DNA of 64,000 nucleotides, from assembly GCA_031763025.1 (NCBI GenBank), contig JASSKH010000014.1, positions 12,161,201 to 12,225,200 of the forward strand. The letters are read 5' to 3'. The DNA is from Macrocystis pyrifera (Eukaryota; Sar; Phaeophyceae; Laminariales; Laminariaceae). Below are positions 21,097 through 32,183 of this stretch, piece after piece (the first letter of the stretch is position 1; every line of letters begins with the position of its first letter). The notes under the pieces are model-generated. The model saw nothing but the letters and a program-made list of their open reading frames with translations, searched no databases and was not told where the DNA came from. The position numbers and the translations under genes are program-made.

Positions 21097-22382
21097 AGAA
21101 CGATGTAGCACGCCACCAGGCGTGCCGAACTGAGAGGTTGCCGGCATATCGTGGGCTTTGCCACATTGCTCCAATGTCACCATATTTATGCTTTTACCCC
21201 TCAATATGCACGGACCAGCCAACCGTGTATATAGTGGTATCACAAGTACGATACCCAACAGATGCAATGGTCCTATGGCATGCGCAAGTGTGGTATCATA
21301 CAGTCGGCTGGCATCACCCATACGACAGCAGCAAATCAGCAGCAGTGTCGTCATGCAGCGATAGCATATGGCAGCAGTGTATCAAACGGCAGCATCTAGA
21401 CCAGACAGAAACATACCGCAGACTTTCTAAAGACCAGCATACAGCAGCATTGAGTAGAAGTCGTGTGCCGTCGTCTGCGTAATTTATCGACATTCTTCAC
21501 CACTACACTGCACTACACTAGTATCGTAAGCAGCAGCACAGGCTGGTCCAAGTGAAACGCCCTCCACTGCTGTGCCCGTCACCAAAGTCGCCTCAGATAG
21601 ATACTCGAATGTCGCGTATCAGTCTGACCAAAAATATAAGGTACATTTCGACATTTTGTTGCCATCAGAACCTCCCTTCTATTTACGATCAGATTGGCAT
21701 CAACAGTGGAACAGCGGGACATCGCCAGTTTTGCTCTTGTTAAGGATCTGGGACTGGGGCCAGCAGCTATCAAGTGTTCCCGCCATTAAAAAAGTCAGTC
21801 CTGGTCAGAAGACACCGCGAAACCATTGTATTTCGTTTGTTTCTGATTCAGCCGGTTCCAGGTACAGCGAGCAGTACGCCCCGAAAAGGGCATGCTTATG
21901 ACCAGTTTCTCGCAAATATGGGAAGGATTGACTGTGATGTCAATAGCAAGTTGAACACTACGCCAGAAATCGATCCTCCCCCGAAACTAAGAAGCTACGA
22001 GGCAACTACGCAAGTTTCATGTGCTTGCCGCGCAAAAGCCCAATTATCCACACCGTTGTTGAGAATTACATCCTTTCACTTTTGCACACGTGTTCCGTGA
22101 ACCCTTGTCGACCCTTCAACGAACGGTGATTCTAATAACGTTTTATTTTCGCCGGGAATCCGGGATCTCGTTGAGGCCGACTTTTATGGGGTCCGAAAAC
22201 ACCAACAAAAAAATGTGTTTTTTTTTTTCCCCTTTCATCGTGGAGAAAGCCTACACGAGACTCTGGCTCCGTTTTTTTTTTCTGCTCCAAAACCCGCCCA
22301 AGGAGCATGAAGTGAGTGTTTTCCGACACAGAACTAAACCGCCTCCACCAAGCTCTCGCCTCACTGAAGCACGGTTCTCACC
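21097..22382. other. Intergenic, nothing recognised
   Basis: CAG/CAGCAG-sprinkled and mixed sequence. No supported gene. Confidence 0.4.
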
Positions 22383-22496
22383 AGTACGGGGGAGCATATG
22401 ATAGTAATCAGGACCAAACATGGTATGGCAACATAGGGGGATAATCGATTTTTTAGGGTACTTCTGATTCTTACTACATATGCCCACCCCGTAATA
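22383..22496. mobile_element. MITE family 1, copy d (diverged)
   Basis: Ends AGTACGGGGGAGCATATGAT and ATATGCCCACCCCGTAATAG are clear relatives of the family arms. The interior differs strongly from the other copies, so this is an old copy or a separate subfamily. Confidence 0.6.
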
Positions 22497-25400
22497 GTAC
22501 CTACACTACTCAGAGGTTCTCAGAGGGCGTACCATATGGTCTGCAGAGCGGAGAGTCCCCGGGGCAAGCTTGAGGGCCGAAGGCTGCCCGCGTGTGGAGG
22601 TCTCCCTGGTGTTCGTGAAGCCTGGTCCATTTACATGTACGAACCAACTATAGACAGAACAGGGCGTCACTTCCGATTGGATTTATTTTTTATTTTAATG
22701 ATACAGAAATGGATCAGGCGCTCGAGTCTCAACCGAGATTACAAACACTACCTGTAGAGCTGTGACTCACAAACTACTGTAGCTACTAGTCGGACGGACG
22801 AATACTTTGTCGTTTTCCGGGGGGGCCGACTACCCGACCTTCCAGTATTGGATTTCCGTATATACGTGTGGGACGGATTGTTGAATGCGGGATACAGACT
22901 CTATTCTTTGCGAGGGCTCCCCTCGGCCGGGGGCGGGGCGATCCGGCTCGCGTCAATGTCCTGGCTTACCGTAACTCGGCAAGTTGGTTGTCCATCATCT
23001 GGCTTCGCCGGCCGACTCGACGAGTGAAGACAAATAGTTGGCTGACGGCACATGGAGAAATTAGCCACAAGTCGTGAAATCCTGCCGACTGACATGCCAC
23101 TATATTCCTAAAATAGTGATAAGTTCAGCAGGCGGGACACTTTGTATACCTGGACAGGTTTGCCTACGAAGTCGGTACTCGTTGGTACTCACGTGTCTTG
23201 GTTGCTTAGAGATAGAAGAAATAAAATTGTATTCCTTTCGTGCACACGGAGATTGAGACCTAGCTCGTGCCCCTCTGGAAAACCCCTGGTTTTCCACGCA
23301 AGATACGCCTTCCAAGTACTACAAATACGATCCTAGTGCCTGAACCCAGGTAATTACCGGGCTTTCAAGCTCAATCAAGGCAGTACCATAACACTAGCCC
23401 ACCCTGATGAGCCGTATATGCAGAATTATGGGAAATTCATGGAAACCCCCATTCAACCAACTAGAACATGAGCCGAAGATGCGGCTCCTCAAAACCCACT
23501 CCCACACCTCTAAACGGCAAGCCAACGAAGCCGGCAAAGTACGTTGAAAAAATGAAAGGAAGACCTAACCTTAAGGGGCAGGAAGAAATCGTTAATGAAA
23601 ACCATCGCCATGCCACCCGCAACCGGGGGGGGGGGCGAGGAAGATGCATGGAAAAGCGACAAGTGAATATCAAAAACGAGAAGAAAAATAACACGGAAGA
23701 CGCCAAATACCACCTAAACCCAGCCCACAACTCTGGAAACGCGCCCTGTGCCACAAACAAGTGGCTCGATTACCCAGACCAACCCCGACACTAAGCGGGG
23801 GGGTAGGCAGGACAAAATACGCAAAAACCGTCCCCAACCCAGCCCAAGAAAAAAAAGGCAAACCAGAAACAAGGCGAGCAGGAAAAAAATCCCGACCCGA
23901 AACTCGGAAAACGTCAAGAAGTAGAAAAAAAAACACCCCACAAGTCCAGGATTTTTCCCACGCCTCGCCCACAAGACGGCAAACTGGATTTCAGTATTGC
24001 GCCTGCTTTGCCCGCTGTTGTCGCCACCCACGCCGATTCTGCTGGAAATTCCAGTACTGCTGCGAGTTTTAATGCTGCTGATAGAGGGAGCAATACGGCC
24101 GCAAGGCAGTATCATAACAACAGGGACCGTTTGCGTGCTACCGTAATAATATATCCGAAAACTAAAAACGAGAGGTAAAAAAAAGGGCAGAGGCTGATAT
24201 TAACAGGAAAAAAAAAACAAGAAATTCGGGGGTCATTGTACTGAAGTTAGTGTAGAACGCGCCCATTCTCAAGTACGAAATTCAGCCTGGACCGGCTTTC
24301 CGGTACGTACTGTAGGTGTCCAGCAGAGCACGATGTCGTGCCGAACTTGTACATACTACTATTACTATAAGCACATACAAGGGGCTTCGCCGCCGGTCTG
24401 GACGGCCAACGGTCGCCGGCTTGAATGGTAGCAAAACTGTTACGAGTAGCAGTATTGTGGCGAAGGGTGGAGTTCAGACGTAATGCCAAGAGTCTAGGGC
24501 GCTTTACACACTGCCTGCGGAGAAGAACAGGAGGTTGCCGTAGTAAATGCAATCACTGCTGCTGTAGACATACGTGTGTGCTCCTGTATGTAATAACCAC
24601 AAACCCGACACATGGATAGGAGACGAGCTAGCTCCACAGCTGCCGATGTTGCTGAACAGCTCCGCCTACTCCGCGCAAGACGTCCAACAGCACCTCCTAC
24701 AACCGTCCGAGACAGAGGAGCAACAGCAGCAGTAAGTCACTGCTGTACAGATAGTACTGACACGTGTGTGTGTACCTTGGACACTACATCATAGAACGTG
24801 TTCACATATCCAACCCACATATGATATGATTGTCTACGGCTGGTGATCTGATATATACTACAGCTGTTGCTACAGTATGTGTTATGTGTACAGATATATA
24901 CGTGCCCGGTATGTATCTTCGCTGCACACCCGAAGCACGCTTGACAAAGCTACAGCTGCTGCTATTGCTGCTGCTGAATCTCAAGACTTCCCACCTCCGC
25001 CTAGTCCCAGCTCCGCGGTGGTCCGCGCCAACAGCAAACCTCAACCAAATCCATGCTCATATCCCCTTGTGCTATTAAATAACACTATTTTTATATTGTC
25101 TAAACCCCAACTGGCTTTCTGGCTTTCCATTTGGGATGGATTGATCGATCCTCTCGAACCACAGAGAGAAGATGGAGTGATCTTGCAACGCGCAGGGCAG
25201 CCATGACCCTACCGAGCCGGATGCTGAGCGCCATGTAACCTGCCTCAATGTACCTGCTTCAAATAGCTGCGCGGTACTGTCTGTCTTGGGCGTTCGACCT
25301 CCGTCGTACTGGTCTACCTCGTACCATATGATAATATGATGGTATAAAATATTTTAACGTCATCGCTACGAGACCCGGATGGCTTTACTTTTTGCTGGGG

Positions 25401-26578
25401 TTGCAACTCCTATCTTAGAGCTCAAGCTCCTAGTCTCCCCCACCTGGTCAGCCCCGGCGGGCTGGCGGAGCCTCCGGGTGGGTTCGCGGTCAGCGAGCAC
25501 GCACCCGAAGAAAACACACAAAAACACACCTTCTGCGGTGTGCGAGAGGGTAACAGCCCCCAGGTCGCTGAAAGGGCAGTATTTCGTGGAATTTCCGACG
25601 GTTTGTCCGCACACGGGACTCGTGTGGGATGTGCGGACGGATCACTGGCGCCGACGGGCTCCAACAAAGCTGGGGCTCGCCCCGGCGAAGAAAACCGCGC
25701 GGAAAGGCGTCTGGCGGCGGGAGTTGTCGGCAAATCAGCTCCGCCTAATATCTATCCTTGGTACAAAGATGCGCATCGCCGGCACACATGGCCCGGGAAG
25801 GGGTGAAGGGGTTGAGGGGTTGAGAGTCTTACTTCAGAGATATTATTGAAATATATTTTGTTATCGTGGGTGTGCAGGGGCATAAACAATCCCAAGGGTT
25901 TGAAACTCGGCGGCGCACACACATGCTCCCGGACGAAATACGAAAAGCCATGCCCAACACAAATCCGGTAGCACGATGCTACTGTACCATCAGCTACGTC
26001 CTGGTGTTACAACCCACACTCCTCCGGCTGCCTCCGTTTTTGTGTACACAAGATACGATGCAGCAGCAGCAGGGAGACGATGCCGGTGGTATATACCTGT
26101 GTCGTTGGGCACTTTTCTGACTTTTTTTGGAGTTATCCTACTTATTATCTTCGCCCTATATTGATCTCTCCCTCCTGTACTCGTAACTCAGTTCCGGGGT
26201 CACACGCCAAAAGGCTCTCCTCCCCCCTCCCCGCTACGTACGGCTCGTGCCTTGCCTTTTCAACGCGACAATGCTTCAGTCCTTTCTTCCCTCGCCGACT
26301 ATTACAGCGTAGAATTCGGTGTCCAGCTGGAGCTCAATTATTTGACGGTTTATCTGCGTATTTCGTATGTCGGAAATCAACCTGCAACATGCGTCGTGTG
26401 ACGACCTAGTGTATCAGAAAAAAAGCAAGCACAGCTCGGTCAGCAGAAGGAACAGAGCAGCACACGTCTTTCAGCACGAAGCTGCAGGGGAATCAAAGCA
26501 CGCAGTTCGTCAATTTCCCAACGCCCCAAAACCAAGAACAGCGCCGTCGCACAGGGAGGCTAGGGGTGACCGCTGCTC
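22497..26578. other. Intergenic, no confident gene
   Basis: About 4 kb. The 23500-24100 part is purine-rich, with long A runs on the + strand. A 156-codon frame at 25379-25849 has no recognisable family. No splice-linked exons were found. Confidence 0.4.
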
Positions 26579-26581
26579 CCA

Positions 26582-26620
<39 letters not shown>
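26582..26620 (+). repeat. (CTG)n triplet repeat
   Basis: About 12 CTG/TGC units followed by degenerate CTG-rich sequence to about 26700. Confidence 0.9.
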
Positions 26621-26621
<1 letters not shown>

Positions 26622-26810
26622 GCCCCTGCTGCTTCCTGCTACTGCTGCCGCATTGCTAAAAGTAATCATACCGCTGCTGCCTGCTGCTGTATACCTACCT
26701 GGTACTTGGGACGAGAGCAGCTTTCTGTTTTCTTACTGGCATAATATATAGCCAACCATTACCCGTACCCCATGCTGGGCGGACGCAATTCGTCCCCCTA
26801 AATTGCAATG

Positions 26811-26924
26811 TCGGGGGACCATACAGTGTAATGGTAAACAGGACCGAATACTGTTAGTAAAATAGGTAGATGTATAGGTTTTCATGTCTACCGTAGGTCC
26901 TATTTACTATGATCCCCCGTAATA
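26811..26924. mobile_element. MITE family 1, copy e
   Basis: Left arm TCGGGGGACCATA carries a small insertion (CAGTGTAATGG). The right arm TATTTACTATGATCCCCCGT plus AATA is well preserved. Confidence 0.8.
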
Positions 26925-27534
26925 TTAATATGTTAGCTAGCTGGCAGTATATAGGCTTTACACCTGTTCTGCATTCTTACTTGAGGCACAGTAGGCGTGG
27001 ATCGAGTTGTCGAGCTTCGCAAGATAACAGCAGACAGCGATTGGGGGGAGGGGGGAGGGGGGAGATACGTACGTGAGGAACAACACCTACGCCAGTATGC
27101 CCGGAGATACAATTAACCTTGTTCAATTCGAACGAAGATTCAAAAATGTAGGCCAATTCTTATGCCGTCGGATTTGCAGTCAGTTGGAAAAAAACATTCA
27201 GCACGTTCGCATGAGAGGTTTTGCCCCGGAAAAATGTTGGAACTTGGTCTTTCTCGCCTAAGAAGGTGTCGGGTCTCTCTCCAACATCTATCTGGAGGTG
27301 CTTCCCGCTTCTCCAGGCACCCAGATACAGGAAACCGCCGTCCAAACACCCGATCGCAATCATATTCACCTCATTTGGATCGGAAAAGTGCCGACGCTGA
27401 TTTCTTGCAACCGGGCCCCTCAAGAAGCGGGAAACACCCGCAGATAGATCTTGGAGAGAACTCCGACACATTCTGAGGCGAGAAATACCAATTTTCCGGG
27501 GCTTTTCGCGGATCAGGTCAAACCTCAAGGGTCG

Positions 27535-27765
27535 GGCCCGAGATTTTGAAAGCCTCTTGACCCGACCCGACCCGACTCGCGAGATAAAAAAAACTTTTGA
27601 CCCGACCTGATCCGACCCGACCCGCGAGATTTCAAAACTTCCTGACTCGACCTGACCCGACCCGCCACCTTCCGATTGACCCATGAGACACGGGTTTCAT
27701 GCGGATCGGGTCACCTTGACCCGCGAGACCATTCTTGACCCGCAGGTTCAACCCTCGGAACCGGC
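27535..27765 (+). repeat. GACCCG-type minisatellite, block 1
   Basis: Repeated CTTGACCCGACCCGACYCG...GAGATTTNAAA units, interrupted but in register. The motif is read as GGTCGGGTCG on the other strand. Confidence 0.8.
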
Positions 27766-27974
27766 CTGTGGGTCGACACTTTACAAACAGTATAATATTC
27801 ATTTTTGTGCCCACAAGCGATACAGAGCCTTGCTTTAGTGGATGTAGATGGATGCCGGCATACGTATCTGGATTTGGCGGTGTTTGAATGTTTTAATATG
27901 ATACCAAAGAAGTATTATTGAGTATTGGTACGAGACAAGATTTTGGGTAAGAGAACGGAAAGTGTTTCAAGTGT

Positions 27975-28250
27975 CGGGTCCGCGAACCGGATGCGCGGGT
28001 CCGACCCGCGGATCAGCAGAAAACAACTCGCGGGTCATGCTGGCCCGACCCGCGAGTGACCCGCTTCTCGCGGGTCATGACCCGACCCGACCCGTGAGTT
28101 TTTCATCACCTCTTGACCCGATCTGACCCGACCCGTGAGATTTGAAAACCTCTTGACCCGACTTGACCCAACCCGCGAGATATGAAAAACTCTTGAGCCG
28201 ACCCGTCCTGACCCGTGAGATTTTGAACACCCTGTGACCCGCGAAAATCC
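27975..28250 (+). repeat. GACCCG-type minisatellite, block 2
   Basis: The same units as block 1 (CTCTTGACCCGACYTGACCC...CGYGAGATTTGAAAA). It lies inside the same TIR element, separated from block 1 by about 210 bp of unrelated sequence. Confidence 0.8.
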
Positions 28251-28916
28251 CTGCAATTTTCAATATTTCCGGTGCAAAAGCTCATCCGAATGTGTTGAAT
28301 GGGACTCTTTCAATTGACTGCGAATCCGGCGGCGTAAGAATTGGCCATCCTGACAAAAAAAAAAAAGTACGAATCATGATTTTCACTTGAAAATCTGAAA
28401 ATCGTTATATTTGAATCTAACGTTCTCTGTACTTGTGATGTGTACGTACCGCTGTAAAATATTTTGGGCTCTCGGCCGTCAGAGCATGGGTCGAGCCCTC
28501 CTTTACTTCCAGGCCTTGTCCGGTACTGGCCATGGGTTGGGTTTTCAGTCTCATTCAAAGCAGTACCATAACATCGGGAGCCAAGGCCAACGTTCTACTA
28601 TACAACATCAGCATGATTTCAAGCAATGGCCATTCGCCAAAATTAATGATTCCGAGAAGTTGTTGCTGGCTCCGGTTCACATACCTACAAGTACATACCT
28701 GCATGATAACCGTTTCTTTCCCCTGGGCCACTGCTCAAAACTCTTCCGCTCCGGGGGCTCCGACCCAACTTCGAGCCTCGAGAATTCTCCCCCCGCTCGC
28801 GCGTGGGGGGCTCTGCTCCCTGACCGGGGAAACCCACCGGTCAAGCTAGCGGAGTCTTGGCCTCCGGCGACATAAATCTCGCGGAAGTCTGTTTTTTGTA
28901 CCGGATTTTAGAGTAA

Positions 28917-30418
28917 GGGCCACTCCTAACGAACAAAAAAAATCACGATTCGTGAGATTTTTGTCGTGAATCACGACAAAAAAAATCACGATTCATGACG
29001 CCAATTTTTTTAGCTTTTCCCTAATAAAAACAAAATCACGATTCGTGACATTTGTCGTGTCTCAAAATATGCCTGATCAAGGCACTACGCAACTCACGTG
29101 CACCAACGGTATCCGATGGTCGGCATAGGGGCATGGCAGACTCTGCTTCGTACGCCGCTTGTGGACAACGGGCGGCTACCCAAAGACACCGCTGGGCGCG
29201 GGCTAACGAGGAGGTTGTGACCTCGAAATTTCCAGGAGGACGAGCCACTGCTGGAAGACAAACGCGAAAATGACCTGGGGATGTCACAGGCCAGGCCAAG
29301 CAGACGGCCTGCGAGATGGAATCTCGCGAAACGAGCTTGGCCGACGGTCGGTGAAGTTGGAATCTCGCAGGCTGGGTCAGGCTTCGGCCCGCAATTCGAA
29401 TATGTCACGGGCTGGGCCAGGTGCACACGGCCCAGCCGGCCTGGCCGTGCCCCACTCTCGAGAGTTTGCTCCATACCCCCAAAAAAACGTTGGGTTTGAA
29501 ATATCAGGATTTTAACTATTTGAAAATATCACGAAACGCGACGTTCTTCGGCTTTTTTCGTTAGAACTGAAATGTCACGGATCGTGATCTTTTGGCATGC
29601 CCAAACATCACGAATCGTGATTTTTTTTCGGTTCGTTAGGCCGTTTCCTATGCGGTTCGATTTCGAGCTTCAGATTTGTATATTTCGATCTCAAAATCGA
29701 ATGACCCTACTTGTGCAGTCCGATTATACAAAATCCGACCGGAAATTTTTCGATTTGAGAATCCGATGACCCAAGTCGTCGGATTTTGGGCCAAAATCCG
29801 ACGACCCTGGGAAATCAGATTTTGAGATCGAAAAATGGCATGTTCTCTAAATTTAAGATGGTATCCACGACAGCAAACAGCAGCAGAACGATCGATGAGT
29901 TGGATGGTGATACAGCTGTATAGCGACGTTGCTTCGCGCCCGACACGCGGACGGCGCGTCCCTCCGTGGCCAGACTAGAGTCGGCTGGTGCGGGCTCGGG
30001 CCTAGAGACCAAGAGAAGAGCACTCGGCATGCGCCTCTCCATGGATACGTACTCGTAGACTACACTGCTGTACAGCAGCAGCAGTCAGTCACAAAATGAA
30101 ACACAAAATACCAAGACAGGTTGACTCTAGCGCACTCGCCACGTCTCTTCGCCACCAGACTAGAGGCAGTCAGCGTGGGCTCGGACGCTTGGATCCTACG
30201 CGCAAGGCAGCGCACCCAGCGCATCTCTTCGCGGCGCCAAATCACAAAAGCAGCAGTTGGTCTCGGCGTTTGCTCAAATCTCTACATGCACAGTAAATCT
30301 GATTTTTCCGCATAGGAAGACCCTTTCGATTTGTCAAGCTCATATCTGAAAATGCCATCGGGTCAAAATCTGAAGCTCAAAAATCGAACCGCATAGGAAA
30401 CGGCCTTAGGAATGGCCC
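28917..30418. mobile_element. Harbinger/Tourist-like TIR element, interrupted by a nested one
   Basis: Terminal repeats begin GGGCCAYTCCTAACGAAC and continue through an AATCACGATTCGTG block. The flanks give a TAA duplication (TAA|GGGCC...GGCCC|TAA). Subterminal AATCACGATTCGTGA-type motifs recur several times on each side. GGG/GGCC termini with a three-base TTA/TAA target are typical of PIF/Harbinger and Tourist MITEs. The right terminal repeat is split by the element at 29639-30405. The roughly 450-bp GC-rich interior (29050-29500) shows no intact transposase. Confidence 0.75.
29639..30405. mobile_element. Nested inverted-repeat element inside the outer TIR
   Basis: 767 bp with terminal repeats of about 40 bp, starting GGCCGTTTCCTATGCGGTTC and then GATTT...GAGCTTCAGATTT. 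It is flanked by TTA on both sides (GTTCG-TTA ... TTA-GGAATGG). Removing it and one TTA restores the outer repeat exactly. It is a second PIF/Harbinger-like non-autonomous element, with a partial reverse copy at 9404-9850. It has no coding capacity. Confidence 0.8.
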
Positions 30419-30543
30419 TAAGCACATGTTCCGAATAACGTGCTCTCAGCGATCGAGAAGGATATTTAAGTAGGTTTTTATAAGCCAGGGTTTATATATA
30501 CATCATACAGCAGCAGTAGACCAGATATCTCACCTCGCGCTCA

Positions 30544-31411
30544 TCAGCAGTGATGACCACTGCTGTGGCATCTCCGACAAGCCTTTTCGACGGCCCTGAA
30601 GTACGTGACTCCTCGCTCCCACCTCTCGCGGCACGCCCGGGACGCTACCAAGGCGGTCTTGTCCTTGATATTCTTCCAACGCAAGCGCCGGCTCTTGTAC
30701 CATCGCTGCAGGAACGTCACGTGAACTTCTCTGCGCATACACATGGAGCTCTTCCTAGGCGACCTCAGCCTCGGAGGCCAGCAAGCGTGCCCGCCGCCCC
30801 CCCCCGCCAAGGATTCCCCTCGGCCTGCCTCCGCCCGGGCGTGCTCCGCCGCGTTTAGATGGAGGTGCTGGCGTTGCACTCTTCTGACAGTCCCGGGGCT
30901 GGCGTTTTCGTCAGTCAGGCAAGTGGATTCGAGACAACGGGCGGGGGTTGCCATGGTACCCATGGCATGCCACGGCACCCCCCACGTCGTACCATGGAGT
31001 CCTATGCCACGCCATGGGATGCCGTGGTGATGCCATGGTATGTATGCCATGGGCGGTACCATGGCAATGCCACGGCATGCCCACGACAAGGTCAAATGGT
31101 GTAGAACCCTGGAACCCTGGAACGGTCTGTGCGCTTCGACTCCACGCCGCCCAATACTCCGCCTCTGCCTTCCTGTGCCTTGTTGCGACCCGTCTTGCGC
31201 CCTTTGGGGTACTAGATGGCGGAGCTGGACCAACGCAATCGCTCCGCGGAGACGAGATCTGAAGCCACGAGATCTAGCCGATAGGTCTAGCCCCAAGTCA
31301 CCTGCTGCCTGATTTGCCTGTTGCGCCCAAGCTAACGAAAGAGAGGCCAGCGTCAGCCAAGGCTGTCTCGACGAAACGAAGCTTGTCGGGGTCAAGCTGG
31401 AGAGGGGCCAT
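30544..31411 (-). CDS. Possible small spliced gene, divergent from the CEP164-like gene
   Basis: On the - strand an ATG at 31411 in good context (GAACATGGC) opens MAPLQLDPDKLRFVETALAD, then AGLSFVSLGATGKSGS. Donor CAG|GTGACT follows, so exon 1 is 31302-31411. An acceptor ATCTAG ending at 31212 gives a phase-compatible exon from 31211: STPKGARRVATRHRKAEAEYW, then AAWSRSAQTVPGFQGS. Further left the borders are uncertain. A last candidate exon with RWYKSRRLRWKNIKDK ends at TGA 30544-30546. A simple unspliced 343-codon frame also spans the region but has less protein-like sequence. No family is recognised. The evidence is composition, phase and the start context shared with its neighbour. Confidence 0.3.
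30948..31076. repeat. CCATGG / GGCATGCC palindrome cluster
   Basis: Within about 130 bp the words CCATGG, GCATGCC and CCACGGCA recur many times, both ways round, giving an array of overlapping short palindromes. It lies within the possible - strand gene, probably in an intron. Confidence 0.75.
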
Positions 31412-32021
31412 GTTCTCTCGTTGCCTCTAGTCGCGGCTGCGAGGTTTGTCCCGCGGCAGCACAGGTGGAGTGGATGTGGCGATGTGGCTGCTGTCACAGT
31501 ACTGAGTGGCCCTACCTTGGCCCCACTGCTGTGAGCTGTGAGGGGAAAGCAAGGGAATGGGTGTGATGTTTTCAAGTTCGAGTTTGATGATCAGCAGACA
31601 ACATTTTTTCAATTTTTGAATTTTTAGTTTTTTCTAAAGGTTTTGCTTGAGGTGTTGTGGGATGTTCTACTGGTGGGACGGGAGATAATTTCAGACGACA
31701 AAAGGCTGCCTTTCCAACAGTGTCGAAACCCTGAATCACCAACAAATCAGAGGTCAGTAAATCCTAAACCGTTCGGTGAACCACCTCGATCACGATCACA
31801 ACCACACAGCTTAAACAGCGACAGATTACAGCCCCTCATCCTTCGACGCACATGTTTACTGATCGGGCTTCCCGAGCATCGTCGAGGTGACTTATGTAAC
31901 TCTAAGCATCGAAAACGAGGGCGTTGCTGCTGCTGTTGAATGTTGGATCTTTGGGTGGTAGCAGGATACAGGCTACCGGTTGTCTCGCTTACCTGGCGCT
32001 GTGTGGGTTCCTGCGATAAAC
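31412..32021. promoter_or_regulatory. 610-bp interval between two divergent starts
   Basis: If the - strand gene is real, this interval would act as a shared promoter. Both starts sit in AACATGGC context. No TATA box or other factor site can be assigned by eye. If the - strand gene is not real, it is simply the upstream region of the CEP164-like gene. Confidence 0.3.
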
Positions 32022-32183
32022 ATGGCACCAACTGAGGATGATGAGGGAGCCGCTCGCGCGGAGGTGGAGGAGGGAGAACCGGAGGCCGAAGAGGAAGATT
32101 ACGAGGAAGCGGTGACGAGGCATGCCAAGTATCTCGGGATCGATCCCGAGCTTGACCCAGCGTACATCTGGATCGCAGAGGAG
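32022..32183 (+). CDS. CEP164: CEP164-like exon 1: start and pre-WW segment
   Basis: ATG 32022 is the first in frame, in good context (AAACATGG). 54 codons: an acidic leader (EVEEGEPEAEEEDYEEAV), then RHAKYLGIDPELDPAYIW and IAEE. The GIDP...W.A.E block precedes the WW domain in CEP164 and helps form its TTBK2-binding face. Donor GAG|GTGCGT at 32184, phase 0. Confidence 0.82.

Larger units (their letters stand above)
27151..28346 (+). mobile_element. TIR element family 3, long copy with GACCCG arrays
   Basis: About 1.2 kb. It starts GGCCAATTCTTATGCCGTCG and continues GATTTGCAGTCAGTTG. It ends with the inverse, CAATTGACTGCGAATCCGGC followed by GGCGTAAGAATTGGCC. The left 340 bp match 9859-10143. 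The centre carries two blocks of GACCCG-rich minisatellite. No transposase was recognised and no clear target duplication is seen. Confidence 0.75.

Noticed and set aside
25379..25849. 156-codon + frame
   Set aside because: Looks superficially protein-like but no family is recognised and frames on both strands are similarly open. Left unassigned.
28917..29500. Eroded Harbinger transposase in the outer element
   Set aside because: Fragments such as GAWQTLLRTPL are suggestive, but frames break and no catalytic residues can be placed.
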